From Agrostemma githago (lineage: Eukaryota; Streptophyta; Magnoliopsida; Caryophyllales; Caryophyllaceae), in NCBI GenBank assembly GCA_958450325.1, contig OY288243.1, positions 38,786,878-38,850,877 on the forward strand: a DNA stretch of 64,000 bases. Reading direction: 5' to 3'. Of this stretch, positions 22,022 to 32,972 are shown piece by piece. Numbering within the stretch: position 1 is the first letter of the stretch; each line of letters starts with the position of its first letter. The translations under genes were made by a program, and so were the position numbers. A model generated the notes under the pieces. It ran no database searches, was not told the DNA's origin, and saw only the letters and a program-made list of their open reading frames with translations.

Positions 22022-24218
22022 GCTCCCAGGTCCGATGAGGAATTTCTTGGGATTTACTACGTGTCTCGAGGTTTACTCTCAGAAGTTGACCCCCGCGGTA
22101 AAGGGAATTATCGCAAGGACCGCTCTAGGTCCCCTGGTTGAGCAATGGGTTAGGTTGGTGGGTTGCAAGACTAAGTGCAACCTTATGGTGATTAGAGCGA
22201 TGATAGATCGCTTCCACGATACTACCTCGACCTTCCACATTGCTTTTGGGGAGGTCAGGATGACCCTAGAGGATTTTGGGATGATTACCGGTCTGCTCTG
22301 GGCTCCGGATAGGATCAGGTGGGCCGCCGAAGGCCCTAGGCTAGATAGTGATGGGGTGCGGGGCCTCATCGGGGACTGTTTACCGCGTGAGGCATATAGT
22401 GCGCCTCATGCTTTGGTGAGTTTGTATATCACCGATCACTTCGAGCGAGTGGCGGTGTTAAAGGGTCGGGAACCCAACACGCCGGAGCAGGATGCCCGGT
22501 TGTGGTTGTGGTACTTCTTAGGGTCGACCCACTTCTCGGATAAAGGCGAGAGGTTTAGAAATAGAATTTTGCCTCTCCTAGCTGACCTGGCTAAGCTAGG
22601 ACGTTATGATTGGGTACGGTGACCGTGGCTTTCGCGGAGATGACTCGTTGCATGCAAGTCATGGTGAGGCCGTTGGCGATAGAGTCGGCCTCAACTGTGC
22701 CCATTGTGGGTCCGAGTCTTATACTAGAGGTTAGCTACTATTCTCTTGTATCTCGAGTTCCGCTTGGCTTCGGCTTAGTGTTGCTAAGTGTATTCTGGGT
22801 TTGTTGCGGGCTTGGATCTACTCTCACTTTCCTTGTTTGGCGCCTAAGACGGTGTGGGTTCACCCGAAGAGATTCCCGGCGGGAATCGAGTGGAGGCTGA
22901 TTCAGCCTAAGAGCACTACCAGCCACTACCCTTCGAAGAATGCGCTGGTCAACCAGCTAAGCCTCAGGGATGTAAGTTTTCTTTTATGTCCTACTTAGCT
23001 TAGTAACCCCCAAGGTTTAGGATTTATCAGAGTGTTGGTTCATTTGTGTAGTTTGTGGCCCGCCCTTGGGCTGGTTATGAGGGCGTACCGGAGTATGTGG
23101 CCATGGAACTGAGGCATAGAAGTTACAGGAGGATGCTCCTTCCTGCGTTGTTTTGCCCACTTTGGCATCTGGGCGAGCGGTTGGTGCGTCAGTGCCTATA
23201 TGACAATTTCAGGGTGCCGGTTGATCCTCCCAGGACCATGTTTAGACCACAGACCACCACAGAGATCCTCGAGGATATGGACGGAGAAGAAGGCGATGCG
23301 CTATTGGTGCCAGGTGCCTCTTACCTATCTCACGTCACCCGGCGGTTAGCTTGGTACTGCCTCGTGGTAATGTTCTAATTATGGTTCTAAGATTTGTTTT
23401 GCGGTTTGTTGTTTCCTTGCTCTCTGACCGACCAATCTGTTGTTTTCTCAGCTGGCCGATCCGGCTGATAAAATCCAGCCCCCAGATTTTCCCCTAACGC
23501 TGCTTAGGGTGGATGCGGCTGGGATACCTTTCACCGAGCCTCTCCCCCCGTGTTCTGCTGAATGAGGAGATGGACGTCGGGATAGAGTGGCGTGACCGGG
23601 TATACTGGGTAAGTTTTGGCTTTCGTTTTGGGTTTGTGTTCTAAGATTTAGGATTGGTTTGTCTAACTTCCGTGGTTTCACCTTTTAGGTTTCATCAGCT
23701 TGCCATCAGCGGTTGTGGCAGGCCGTCAGCCGCTTCCGGGTCTATGCCTTGAGGGTTTCCCGTGACACTTCGGGACCTCGATCGGTGAGTTTGCATGATT
23801 AGGGTGGTTTTCTAGGCTGTTGGCGTACATTCCTAATGTTTAAGTGTATTTGTAGGATGTCCCGGATAAGGTCGGGCAGCTGGAGACTCGGGTGACCGAG
23901 CTCAAGGCGGAGGCGGCTGAGGCACGAAAGATTCTGCAATCTCGAGCCGACGAGATCGCCTTCCTAAAGGAGCAGCTGGCTCGGTGTCAAGATGAGACCT
24001 CTACGCAGGGTGAAGCCAGACATCTGATCGAAAAGGAGGCTGGGGCTACGGGTGATAACGAGGAGATCGGAGGAGTCCCTGAGACGGCTATCTTAGACAT
24101 GCTGTCGGGGATGGATGGTAGTGAGTCTCCTCTTATAGACTTGGAGGATCTAGGTTTAGATGATAACCTTTGCGAGGTTGTGATAGCCATTGGCGCGGCT
24201 TCTAGGGGTCCTTCCTAG
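22022..24218 (+). pseudogene. Multi-exon plant-mobile-domain (PMD, MAIN-like) gene, 5' end lost
   Basis: At least five introns have GT-AG borders. Exons: 22022 to about 22971 (with internal disruption), 23052-23366, 23452-23608, 23689-23784, 23856-24218. The first exon encodes the PMD signature TSTFHIAFGEVRMTLEDFGMITGL, known from MAIN-like proteins, 'phosphatase 7 long form' homologues and some transposases. Later exons give AGYEGVPEYVAMELRHRSYR, and the last a coiled coil (about residues 5-45 of that exon: LETRVTELKAEAAEARKILQ) and acidic end. Breaks: a one-base shift near 22612-22620 producing TGA, and a second shift before 22800. A splice acceptor at 22020-22021 shows that an upstream exon existed; the Tekay element inserted in that intron, 73 bp upstream. 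Whether this was a host gene or transposon cargo cannot be told. Confidence 0.7.
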
Positions 24219-25071
24219 CCTTGATTTGTGTGTGAATTTGTGTGTGTTGTATATTTGTTTTTAAATTAGTACTTGAATTAGCTGGATTAGTCTTGTGTTT
24301 TCGTTTGGCAAATTCTTTACCTAGATTGACAAGTAATCACTTTTGCGTTCATTCATTTGCGATCTGACCTAATTTGGGGTGCGTTGTATGAAAACAGTTC
24401 CTTTTGGGTGTTTTGAAATGCGTCAATTTGAGCCGGGAATCGGATCAGATAGTACGTCGATTAAAATGTTTTGACTCGAGATGGACGAGATATAAAATGC
24501 TAACGTAAAACATTAACGTGTTCTGACCGAGTATATTAGGAGATGAGTTTAGTTGCTTTGGCATTCAGAACGAAATCGAAGTTTAAAAAATTCGGGCAAC
24601 TTTTAAAAAAAAGTTAGACCACTTTTCGCATACTCATAATATTGCCTTGTTAGTCTACAGACGCGACTTGACGATGAGTCGATGACTGCCAATAGGCTAC
24701 AACACGCCTAGGTAGGGTAGCTTATCCCCCTAAAAAAAACGCCTAAGTGTGGAACGTCCGACGGGTAAACTTGTGTTCCTGTGGTCTCTGCATGAGTGCT
24801 TCAGTTTTCGGAGCGGGTTTTAACGGCTTCGGGAGGTCGTTCCCGATGTCCGGGGTGTCATGTGGTAGCCATGGTTATGATGCGGGATCGGTGTTTCTAC
24901 CTTTGGGGTTGCTCTAGATGTTGCCTGCCTAGATATGGGCGCTTGGGGTGAGGCTCTCGGTTCCAGGGTCGCCTGTGCTCGAGCGGCCGGATATTCGGGC
25001 GCCTGGGCCAAGGCGGTTCGGGTCCGGGTTATGGAAATTTTCATTGTTTCCTAATTCTTGTGGGATTAGGG
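24219..25071. other. Spacer between PMD pseudogene and antisense gene 2
   Basis: No coding region was recognised. It should contain the 3' LTR boundary of element 2, but no GGGTGTCTGCA end or polypurine tract was found. The nearest resemblance is TGGTCTCTGCA at 24782-24792. The last 150 bp are GC-rich with a GCGCCTGGGCCAAGG motif (24998-25015) also found in the LTR of element 2. Confidence 0.5.
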
Positions 25072-25079
25072 CTATATAT
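25072..25079 (+). promoter_or_regulatory. TATA box of the antisense gene, element 2
   Basis: TATATATA lies 78 bp before ATG 25150. A GCGCCTGGGCCAAGG motif 55-75 bp upstream matches 13 of 15 bases of GCGCCTTAGCCAAGG, found at a similar distance upstream of the TATA box in this element's LTR (reverse strand of about 32511-32526). Confidence 0.5.
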
Positions 25080-25149
25080 ACGGGTTGTAGGTGCTTGTTT
25101 TAGACATATTAGGATATCCATAGAGTCTAGCACGTCGATATTTAGCGTC

Positions 25150-26619
25150 ATGTCGGGTTTTGGGAATATCCTTACCAAGTGGGCTAGTTCTTTTAAGAAA
25201 TGTGACCCCGAGATTTGCTCAAATGATGGTTTGTCTGTGGTTGTCACGCTAAGTCGAGTCAAGATACAGGATGACATCTTATTGGCATGCTCTAAGTCTT
25301 GGGACCCGAAGGGCCGTGTTTTTGTTTTTCCCCGGGGTAAAATTTGTCCTTTGCCCGAAGAGATAGATGCTATAGGCGGGTGGAGCTCGGTTCGACCTTG
25401 TGTGCCTTACGGGGATGATGCTTACGTGGAGCGGTTTTACCATTTTTTGGATCTTTCGTCATTGGAGGAGGCTAAAGGTTATTTTGGTAGGGATGACATT
25501 AACTTAGAGTTGCTTTCTAAGACGTTCTCACAGGTTGGTTCTCATCATGTTTCGGCCTTAGTGTTGCGATGGCTTGTTATCATCTTTTTGAGGATGCGAG
25601 GGTGCGTGAAGGCTCGGGTAACCCTCGAGTTTTGGATGTGGTGATGGGGATGGAACACGGACGATCACCTATTTTGCTTATTTTGGGCGAGCTTATTCTA
25701 GGTCTTAATGCTTGTGCTCGACTCCACAATGCATCTTTCCAAGGTTCCAGGATCATTTTACAGGTGTTTGTTTTTTCGCGCTATGTTTCTGTAGCTTGGT
25801 TTTCTTTGTTTTGTGGTTGCTTTGGCTTGGAGGTGTGATGTTTTGTCGTGTTTTGTACAGGTTTAGTTGCAAGAACAGCTTGGTTTAGTCGGCCCTCCCT
25901 GATGCATCAAAGGTTATAACTATAAGGGTTTCACGGGTCGAAAGACGGCGCAGGTGTGGGGCAAGGGTCACAAGGAAAAGGACTGGCTTTCCTATTTGGC
26001 CAAAGGGGATGTGGTCATTCGGTGGTCCATTCCATGGTGGAATATTAGTGGGTGTGTCGGGTTTCCATTTTCGTCTTCGACCTGGGCTTTGCTAACACTA
26101 TCCATGAGGGATCAGGTTTATGTTTACCCGGGTATGTTGTCAAGTCAAATGGGTGTTAGGCCTTCCATTCCCAAGGATGCTAAGGTTATTTCCAGTTCTA
26201 ACCCATGGACCGAGGATTCGTTTAGGAAATTTAGAGTGTCTTGGGAGCAGAGGTTCTTGCGTCCCGTTGTTCGATCGACCGACAACGCTTCCGTCCTGCG
26301 GAGGGTTTGTGAACACCCATTAGGACAGAGCAACTTAAAAGTCAGGAAAACAGTACCACTAAGAGTTGAGGACGTGACTCGAAGGACTGCCACTAAGTGC
26401 CTGACCAAAGACAGCATTACCGATTCTAGTTTCGTCTGTTCATCTAAGCGGGCCAAGACTAACGAGAACCATATCGAAAACGTGGAAGAGGAAGGAAAGT
26501 GGGATTGGCTGGGCTCGCCTTTGGCTAGGGCGGTAGAAGCTTGTATTCAGAGGCTCGAAGATGAGAAACACAAGCGGTCTCACCCGAATGACAAGGGGAA
26601 GAAAAGGTTGGACCGGTAG
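25150..26619 (+). pseudogene. Antisense accessory gene of element 2 (DUF7745/PMD-like), decayed
   Basis: Exon 1 (25150-25763) keeps the family signature FPRGKICPLPEEIDAIGGW and ends ILQ|GTGTTTG at the same codon as the other copies, but a frameshift lies near 25565. The intron is 25764-25860, with acceptor TTTGTACAG. Exon 2 starts with Val then TAG (25864-25866) where element 3 has Trp, plus another in-frame stop before 25910. It is then open to 26619: VIRWSIPWW, DQVYVYPGM and a basic Lys-rich end. The homologous intron position shows descent from one spliced gene. It is much more diverged than the copies in elements 1 and 3. Confidence 0.78.
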
Positions 26620-26815
26620 AGCCCATCCGTTTGTATTATGTATTATTAGTTGATATTATGTGGCGTATTAGTACTAGTTTTTGTGGAGTTTTGACACGTT
26701 GGTTTCCGGGATGTCCGGGTTTCAGATGCTTGATGTAAATGCCTCGACAAAGGCTCGATTTAAGCAAATTTTGTTATTAATGAGAAGCACATATATTTTT
26801 CGTTTTTTTTGTGGT

Positions 26816-27092
26816 GGCTCGCAACTCGATTCTTCATTTTGCCCGGGGCGCCCTTTCGGGTTTTCACCCCGTCCTCGGCTCACCCCTTTTTTTTCTTTTT
26901 TTTTCTTTTTCTTTTTTTTTTTTGACGGCTCAGAACTCGATTCTTCATTTTGCCCAGGGCGCCCTTTCGGGGTTTCTCCCCGTCCTCGGCTCGTCATTAT
27001 TTTATTTTATTTTTTTTTACGACGGCTCGCAACTCATTTCTTCATTTTGCCCGGGGCGCCCTTCGGGTTTTCACCCCGACCTCAGCTTGTCG
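26816..27092 (+). repeat. Three-unit tandem repeat 3' of antisense gene 2
   Basis: Three units begin near 26816, 26927 and 27024, spaced 111 and 97 bp. Each has CGATTCTTCATTTTGCCC, a GGGGCGCCC palindrome, a TTTCGGG/CACCCCG arm and a T-rich tail. They lie 200-470 bp after the antisense-gene stop. A tandem repeat in the 3' untranslated region was described for the Silene Retand family; identity with that repeat is untested. Confidence 0.75.
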
Positions 27093-27200
27093 TTTGTGCT
27101 TTGTCATTTTAAATCACTCGTTGGCTGAAATGTGGAAGGAGTCCCGGTTTGTACACGAATCGAGTAACCAATTTTTCTTTTCTTTTTTGTTTGTTTGTCT

Positions 27201-27267
27201 TGGTTGTACCCGAAGAAGGGTTGCCAACGTATCCGCTTTTAGGCAGAATCAAACCATGTTCGTTAGT
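27201..27267 (+). other. Conserved 3' block, element 2
   Basis: GGTTGTACCC, GGGTTGCC, AACGTATCC, GAATCAAACC and CGTTAG match the blocks of elements 1, 3 and 4 in order and spacing. Here the outer stem is AACG/CGTT rather than TACG/CGTA, a compensatory difference. Confidence 0.65.
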
Positions 27268-27439
27268 CTTTTAAAAGGATGTGAGTGATTTTGCTTTAGG
27301 CTCGTTATGCCAATTATCGATGTGAGAAGTTTAGAGTGTGTTCACCCTAGTTGAAGAACTAAGGTGGAGTGATTGGGCGTGACCCCTTGAAAGTGACATT
27401 AACCGAGATACCGTGTTTGGGTCAGGGTGACTGGCTTGG

Positions 27440-27725
27440 ATGGTTTTGGAATGTGGAGCTTGGTAGTAAGTGGTTTCGATAGATGAAAATCTGGAGCTTG
27501 ATTTTTTTCGTGGAGTTAGGGCTACGGGCTAAGGTTTCGTAACGTGGTAGGAAAGGGGAAGCTGAGTAAAAATGACTCGGACTTCAATTGGGTGGGATGT
27601 AGATTACGTGGGATCTGATTTCCATGTCTGGCCCTTGCGGTTGGGATTATCCTATGAGCTTGAATCCTCAAAATTCCGGATTGTCTCCTAACAGGTGTCT
27701 CGGGAAGGTCTTAAGGGTTGTAATG
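27440..27725 (-). other. Non-coding filler shared with element 4
   Basis: About 290 bp (including GGATCTGATTTCCATGTCTG and CCTCAAAATTCCGG, plus-strand reading) match the reverse complement of 50035-50325 in element 4. No reading frame is conserved. It lies between gag and the conserved 3' block, where pol should be. The stretch 27726-28423 shows nothing recognisable. Confidence 0.7.
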
Positions 27726-28423
27726 TAGGGAGTCTAATATTTGGCTGCTAGTTGACTAGTCTGTTCATTTTTCTTCTTTTTTTCTTTTTGTTCGGACTTT
27801 GCATTTGAAGTTGAGTTGAATGATTGGGGGTTTCATTTTGACCTTCGAGTTTGGTCTTGATCATTGAATTGGGCCGGTTTAGTTTGGCCTTGGTTTCATT
27901 TTTTTTCTTTGGCTCCTTTTGGCCGTTTCAGACTTCTTTTTCTTTTTGTCAGACTAGCACCTATGGTAGGAAATGGTCGGTCTTTATTTGAGGGATATAT
28001 ATTGTGGGAAATGGGTTTGCCTTCCGTCTTTGATCACAAGCTAAGAGACTATCTAGATTTGTCATAGGATTTGGGAATGCTCGTTCTAAGGGATAGTTTA
28101 TGGCTTTCTATACCAGACATGGAATAGGTAAAAGAAAAGAACACGAGATCTCAGTTCTTGTAATTCCTCGTTGTTTCGAGGTATGTTTGATTGTTATCGA
28201 TAAATGGCATAGTACCTAGTTGTAAGCAAGAAAGTGCATTATTAAATCAAGCGATTGTCGAGGCGTATCATAAAGGAAGAAAAGTTTATTTCTTTTTATT
28301 GATAGTAATAAGCGGGTTATGCGCCCGAGATATGGTTTTCGGGCAGGTGGAGGACAGATCCCCTCGCACCTCCTGACTCGATGTAAAAACAAAAGACATT
28401 TCTTATACTATTAGGTCTAGGCC

Positions 28424-29161
28424 CTAAGACGAACTAGACTCCGACTCAGATAGAGATTTACTCGTCTCGGTGGATGCCCGTGAGTTGTCGGCATCTTCCT
28501 CGATAGTCAGGGCATTCTTCTCTATAGGGTCGCGGTGGGAACAACCGATGGTGTCGGCAGGGACAGTGTGAATGCTAAAGGGGTTTGTGGTATTGTGTGG
28601 TTTCTTGGGTGGAGGGAGAGGGATCGTCCCATTTTTGATCATATCTTGTTTGACATGTTTGAGTCGATAGCAGGATTCGGTATCGTGCCCGTTACCTCGG
28701 TGATATAGGCAATAAGCATTAGGGGTCCAATTTTTGCCTCGTTTGCCGACTGGTGGGTCCGGAGTGGGACCCCTGGGCAAGAGCAACCCTTGATCGACTA
28801 GGTGCTTAAGGGCTTTGGCGTAAGATGAATTGATTGGGGTAAACTCCCTCGGTGATCTTTCTACTTTGTTGGATGTGGTCTTATAAGGTCTCGGTGTTCT
28901 TTCCGTATCGACTTTGGTAGGCTTCGATCGGGCGGAGCGTTGGGATAATCTATCCTGGGTAGGCTCTTGGGCGTGGTAATTGCCCGGGTTGGCGTTTGTT
29001 TCTCTTTCTGGGTCTCTACTCTCAAGGAAATTGAGGCGGTTATCGATGTAATGGACGGAGAAAGTCAAACGGGTTACCGAAGTATGGATGTTGCGAACTA
29101 ATTTGGTTAGGGTACTGACATCGTTGCGGAAGTTTTTGATGGCGCTCGAATCTACCGACAT
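28424..29161 (-). pseudogene. Gag remnant of element 2
   Basis: An open frame of 245 codons starting with ATG at 29161. It has a short N-terminal helix-rich part, then KALKHLVDQGLLLPRGPTPD and the zinc knuckle CLYHRGNGHDTESC (CX2HX4HX4C), ending in SLSESESSSS. The central gag core (the WYYRLDPKK to YRVHLRYA region of elements 1 and 3) is missing, so this is an internally deleted Gag that keeps the nucleic-acid-binding part. The frame being open in an otherwise degraded element may be chance or retained function. Confidence 0.78.
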
Positions 29162-30785
29162 GTTGGGGAGTGATTCTAGTGAGAAAGGATCAAAAGGTCA
29201 GAACGGATCCACCGGACGACGTAAGAGACTCGAGGGATGCTCATTACTGAGCGACACGGAAATAAGGCCCTTGACTCGGGTGCGTGCGGTCATTGGCTTA
29301 GGGACTCAGGTGCTTTAGTCTCTTGGTGTATTCGGCGAAACGCCTAACGAATTTTAGGTCTCTACAACGAGACAATTTTACCCAAACCTAGGAGGTGAGG
29401 TTTAAAGAGGACTTCTCGAAATGAGATGACCCAAAATGTAAGACCTCGAGTGGAGGCGATCCTAGTAACTAACATAGACAATTAAACACACGGTTGTACG
29501 ACGTAAGAGGTTGATCGTGATCCCGGCTTAGGATCAAAGAATTATGATATATGCTTCTTCCAAAAACGACCAATTTTGCAAAATTTTTGAAAAGCATGGT
29601 TTGTAAATAATGTAACGATGGCGGGTCGACATCGTCGTGACGTGGAAGTGTGTTGCTATGTGTCTGCGTCGGGAATCCGGCGAAGACACTTTCGTTCTTT
29701 TTTAGAAGAACCCTTAAAACTAGTGACCCACGTTCGTTGTTTGCGTTAACTACTCCCTCCGATTCTTTAGATTCGCAACGTTTACTATTTGCACAAATAA
29801 TAAGTTTGTGAGTGGAGATGGTGGGTCTCGCCAATAAAGTAAAAGACTTGCACAAATAAAAACCTACCTATTATAGAAATGTTGCAAACCTAATGAATTT
29901 GCCAAATATGGAATATGTTGCGAATCTAAAGAATCGGAGGGAGTAGCATTTAACGGTGGGAGGGTGCATTGTAAAAAATGTTTTGAAAGTGTGACCGTTT
30001 TTTTAGTTCCTTGACTTCATTAATTGAAGTTTTGGTCGTGTTGACGGTTTGCGTGTAAAAAAATATCTTTTTTTAAATGAAATGTAACCGTTTGGTGCAC
30101 CTTGATTCCATTGATCGGGAGTCTCGGCGGTATTTAAACGGTATTCGTTGTTGACGGGTTTTACTTTGGCCAAGGTGATGGCACTAAATATATTTATTAT
30201 TTTTTTTGGAAGTGGTGAGTGTAAAATTTGCCATGATGACGGCATCTAAAAATGTTTTTTTTCCTTTTAGATAATCATGACTTGACCGAAGTATCGGTGC
30301 TTAAAAGATCGTTTCGAAAGGATGAGGTATTTTTCGAAAACGGAATTGGGTGCGGTTGAATATGTTGGCGTGGTTGAATCCAGGACTTTAGTGTTTTATT
30401 TGGGTTGTTTGCAAACACGCTACACATAACTAGGAATGTATACATTCGTGCAGGATGCAGACACAGGTAGGCTAGGGTAGGCTACCGCCCACGAATAGTC
30501 CTCACTTAGGTATTGACAAATCATCTAGGGAGACGAGTGCCATGTCGTAAGTTTGGAGCTATCCACTTATTAATCCTGTGGGTTACGCGTTAGGCGGCCG
30601 GAGCTTCAACCGAGGATCTCTCCGCGTGTCTCTAAAGATCTTACCGCGAAGAAGTCGATTGGTCCTGGTATCGGTTAGGGTGGGTTTTTTAGGGCCAAAA
30701 CCTGTAGTGACCACAATTAGGAACTAGAAAATGAGCTTCACCGACCTCTTTCAAGTTACACCACCACTGGAAATTTGTTTCTAAA
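29162..30785 (-). other. Leader of element 2
   Basis: Untranslated region between PBS and gag, 1.6 kb including a 191-bp MITE. Apart from the MITE, no feature was recognised; ORFs at 29469-29855 and 30003-30245 look like chance. Confidence 0.55.
29753..29943. mobile_element. Stowaway-type MITE
   Basis: A 191-bp AT-rich element with perfect 27-bp terminal inverted repeats beginning CTCCCTCCGATTCTTTAGA. It is flanked by TA on both sides (29751-29752 and 29944-29945). CTCCCTCCG ends and a TA target are the Stowaway (Tc1/mariner) hallmarks. No coding capacity; it would depend on a transposase in trans. The perfect repeats suggest recent insertion. Confidence 0.93.
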
Positions 30786-30803
30786 TCCCCGGCGGAGTCG
30801 CCA
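30786..30803 (-). promoter_or_regulatory. Primer-binding site, element 2
   Basis: In element orientation TGGCGACTCCGCCGGGGA, three bases from the LTR end. It differs from the site in elements 1, 3 and 4 by one base. Confidence 0.82.
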
Positions 30804-30806
30804 AAC

Positions 30807-32972
30807 TGTGGACGTCCGTCCGCACCGCCCGGCGTCCCGTACGCGCCCGCGCGGGACCGACCCAGTTTTTCATCGTGTGGCGGCGGCCACCCACGTGGCC
30901 CCCTCCCGGTCGGGGGCCGGGCCGATCTCGCGTACGGGGCGATGTGTCGGACCTCGATTCGGATGACGATCCGGACTTGTACTAGACGGGTGCGGGCACA
31001 CGTGTTTCCGTTTGGTAATTGATCGAGTCGTGGTTGTAAATGTTTAAAGGCCGATTTGTTTGGTAAGGCAACCTTTTTAGTGAACTGAATTTGTTGCCGA
31101 TTTGTGGAGTCGCCACCGAGTCAATTGTGGGGCCTCGAAAACCGTTCAAGTCAACTTTGATCCCTTGCCGGCTCAAAGTTGAGTGGCACGTGACCTATAG
31201 ATAACGACTTGTACCCTTAAGCACTCCATGCCTGGAATGACTCTCATTGCCAATGGTTTCGGACATCCGGAAACCGTCGATTCTGAGTAAGGAGTGAGGG
31301 TACGCATTGGGAAGCTAACATCCGATAGATGTCAACACCCAATCCCGCCCGCACTATAGCGGCCTCTACTAATCAATCGGTGGGCTGATAACCTAGTTCT
31401 TTTGTTGTGGTGGAAATACTGTAACATTCGTTGTTTTAACCCTATGCCTTTTACTACGTCGGTTGTTTAAGGACAAGTAAGTATTGTCGTCAAAGTAGTT
31501 GTATTTACATTCTTTGCATGCGATTTCACGTGACAAGCAGGCCATGAAAAGATGCACGTAGGAGAGTAGAGAGTACTAGTATTATACGTATTAGCAAGTC
31601 AGTTTTAACGTGATAATACGGATATTAGTCATTCTCGTGGTATACCTTACCTGGTATTCTGCTTAATATGCGTCGGCGCGGTATTAATAGAGATGCGTCG
31701 AACCTAATAAGGCGAGCACCCGGACTAATAGGGAACCCGACCATAACTTTGTTCAGTTTTAGTTGTTTTACATTTTGAATTCCGTGTTTAGGTGATTTAG
31801 CATGCGATTATAAGGTCATAAAAGCAATAAATCATATGAAAAACTGTAAATGCGAATGTAAGTAAATCACATTGTGAGGAATTGCACCCTCGGAATATAC
31901 ACTAAACGGGACTCGATGCATAGATAGTTGAGAACGGATCTCAGAATTACTAGGGTCTATTTAGTGTATTTTAGTATTTGTGATTGAAGTTGGGACGTTA
32001 CGTGTTAGTAGATGTTTGTGGACCTAGTGTCCACATCTAGTGTTATCGTAGTGCATAATAAAAGAAAGTGCAAATATGGAAAGTTTTGTTTAGATGACAA
32101 CCTAGCGACGACACGACTTCAACAGGCGGATCATCCTAGCTTGACCAGTGACTCCGGCAGAGCTCCGTTACCGTCTACCCTTCCTGCGGCTACTCCGGCA
32201 GAGCTTCGTTACTATGGACCGATTCTGCGGCTAATCCGGCAGAGCTTCGCTACTAGATTTGAGCTAGTCGAACACAGGCACCTCGGTATTGAGTGGGGTG
32301 CTCGAAGGTGAGTAGTAGCGTCGATGTCGCTTTTATCGGAACTACGATCGAGTGGATCGTTTGCATCAAGTGTCGGAGTGCGAGCCCTTAGCGAGAGAGT
32401 AGAGGAAGAAGAGAAGATGAGAATGTGTCGAGTGAATGAGGCGAAGGGCGTATTTATAGGTGTTTTTGGCCCTCGTCGCCCATATGGACGCCTGAGCTGG
32501 GGCGCACCAAGACCCAAGCACCTTGGCTAAGGCGCGGGGAGACTAAGACGCGTGAGGTGGGGCGGTCGGGATTTTGAAGATACGATTTTGATACTTTCCA
32601 AAACCGAGAGGGATGAGTGTGATACTTAGCTTGGAGCCTAAGGATTCCCGCGGCTTGACCTAGTGCCGTGGGTTTAGTGGGCTTCGGGTGTGCGTCCCGA
32701 GGTTCGCTTGGCACGGTGCTGACTCGGTTCGAGTTTCGGGACCTACTCGGGGTCTCGGTGTCGGAATTGACTCTAATTAGTGTCTATGTGACCGTAACGA
32801 CACGACTAAGGCTGCCATCATGTTATTTTTAATTTTTCCGAGTAACTATTTGATCCGTTCTATAGAAAAACTTCCTACAACATCGGGAACCCGCGTCGCG
32901 TTGCAGTCCTATCGTCATCGGGTCTTTGTTGGGCACTTCTGCAGCCACCAGGTCCAAATCTGGGTGTCTGCA
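30807..32972 (-). repeat. 5' LTR of Tat element 2 (2166 bp)
   Basis: In element orientation it begins TGCAGACACCC and ends GTCCACA. It is diverged from the other Tat LTRs except for the U5 block at about 31235-31370 (CCAATGGTTTCGGACATCCG). A TATA box lies on the minus strand at 32451-32458. It abuts LINE ORF2 sequence at 32973. A 41-bp repeat in three copies lies at 32143-32250. Confidence 0.85.
32143..32250 (+). repeat. 41-bp tandem repeat, three copies, in LTR of element 2
   Basis: TCCGGCAGAGCT(T/C)CG recurs at 32153, 32194 and 32235, a constant 41-bp period, with GCGGCTA between units. It lies in the transcribed part of the LTR, about 200-310 bp downstream of the TATA box. Confidence 0.75.

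Larger units (their letters stand above)
24800..32972 (-). mobile_element. Tat element 2, pol-less, left end unresolved
   Basis: On the minus strand: complete LTR (30807-32972), PBS (30786-30803), leader carrying a MITE, gag remnant (29161-28424), non-coding filler shared with element 4 (27725-27440), conserved 3' block, a tandem-repeat region, and the antisense gene on plus (25150-26619). Protease, reverse transcriptase, RNase H and integrase are absent. The right flank falls within a LINE ORF2. The matching left LINE half and 3' LTR are missing, so the left end was rearranged. Confidence 0.75.

Noticed and set aside
22738..22926. Minus-strand ORF in the PMD pseudogene
   Set aside because: Opposite a recognisable PMD exon, short, no conservation evidence.
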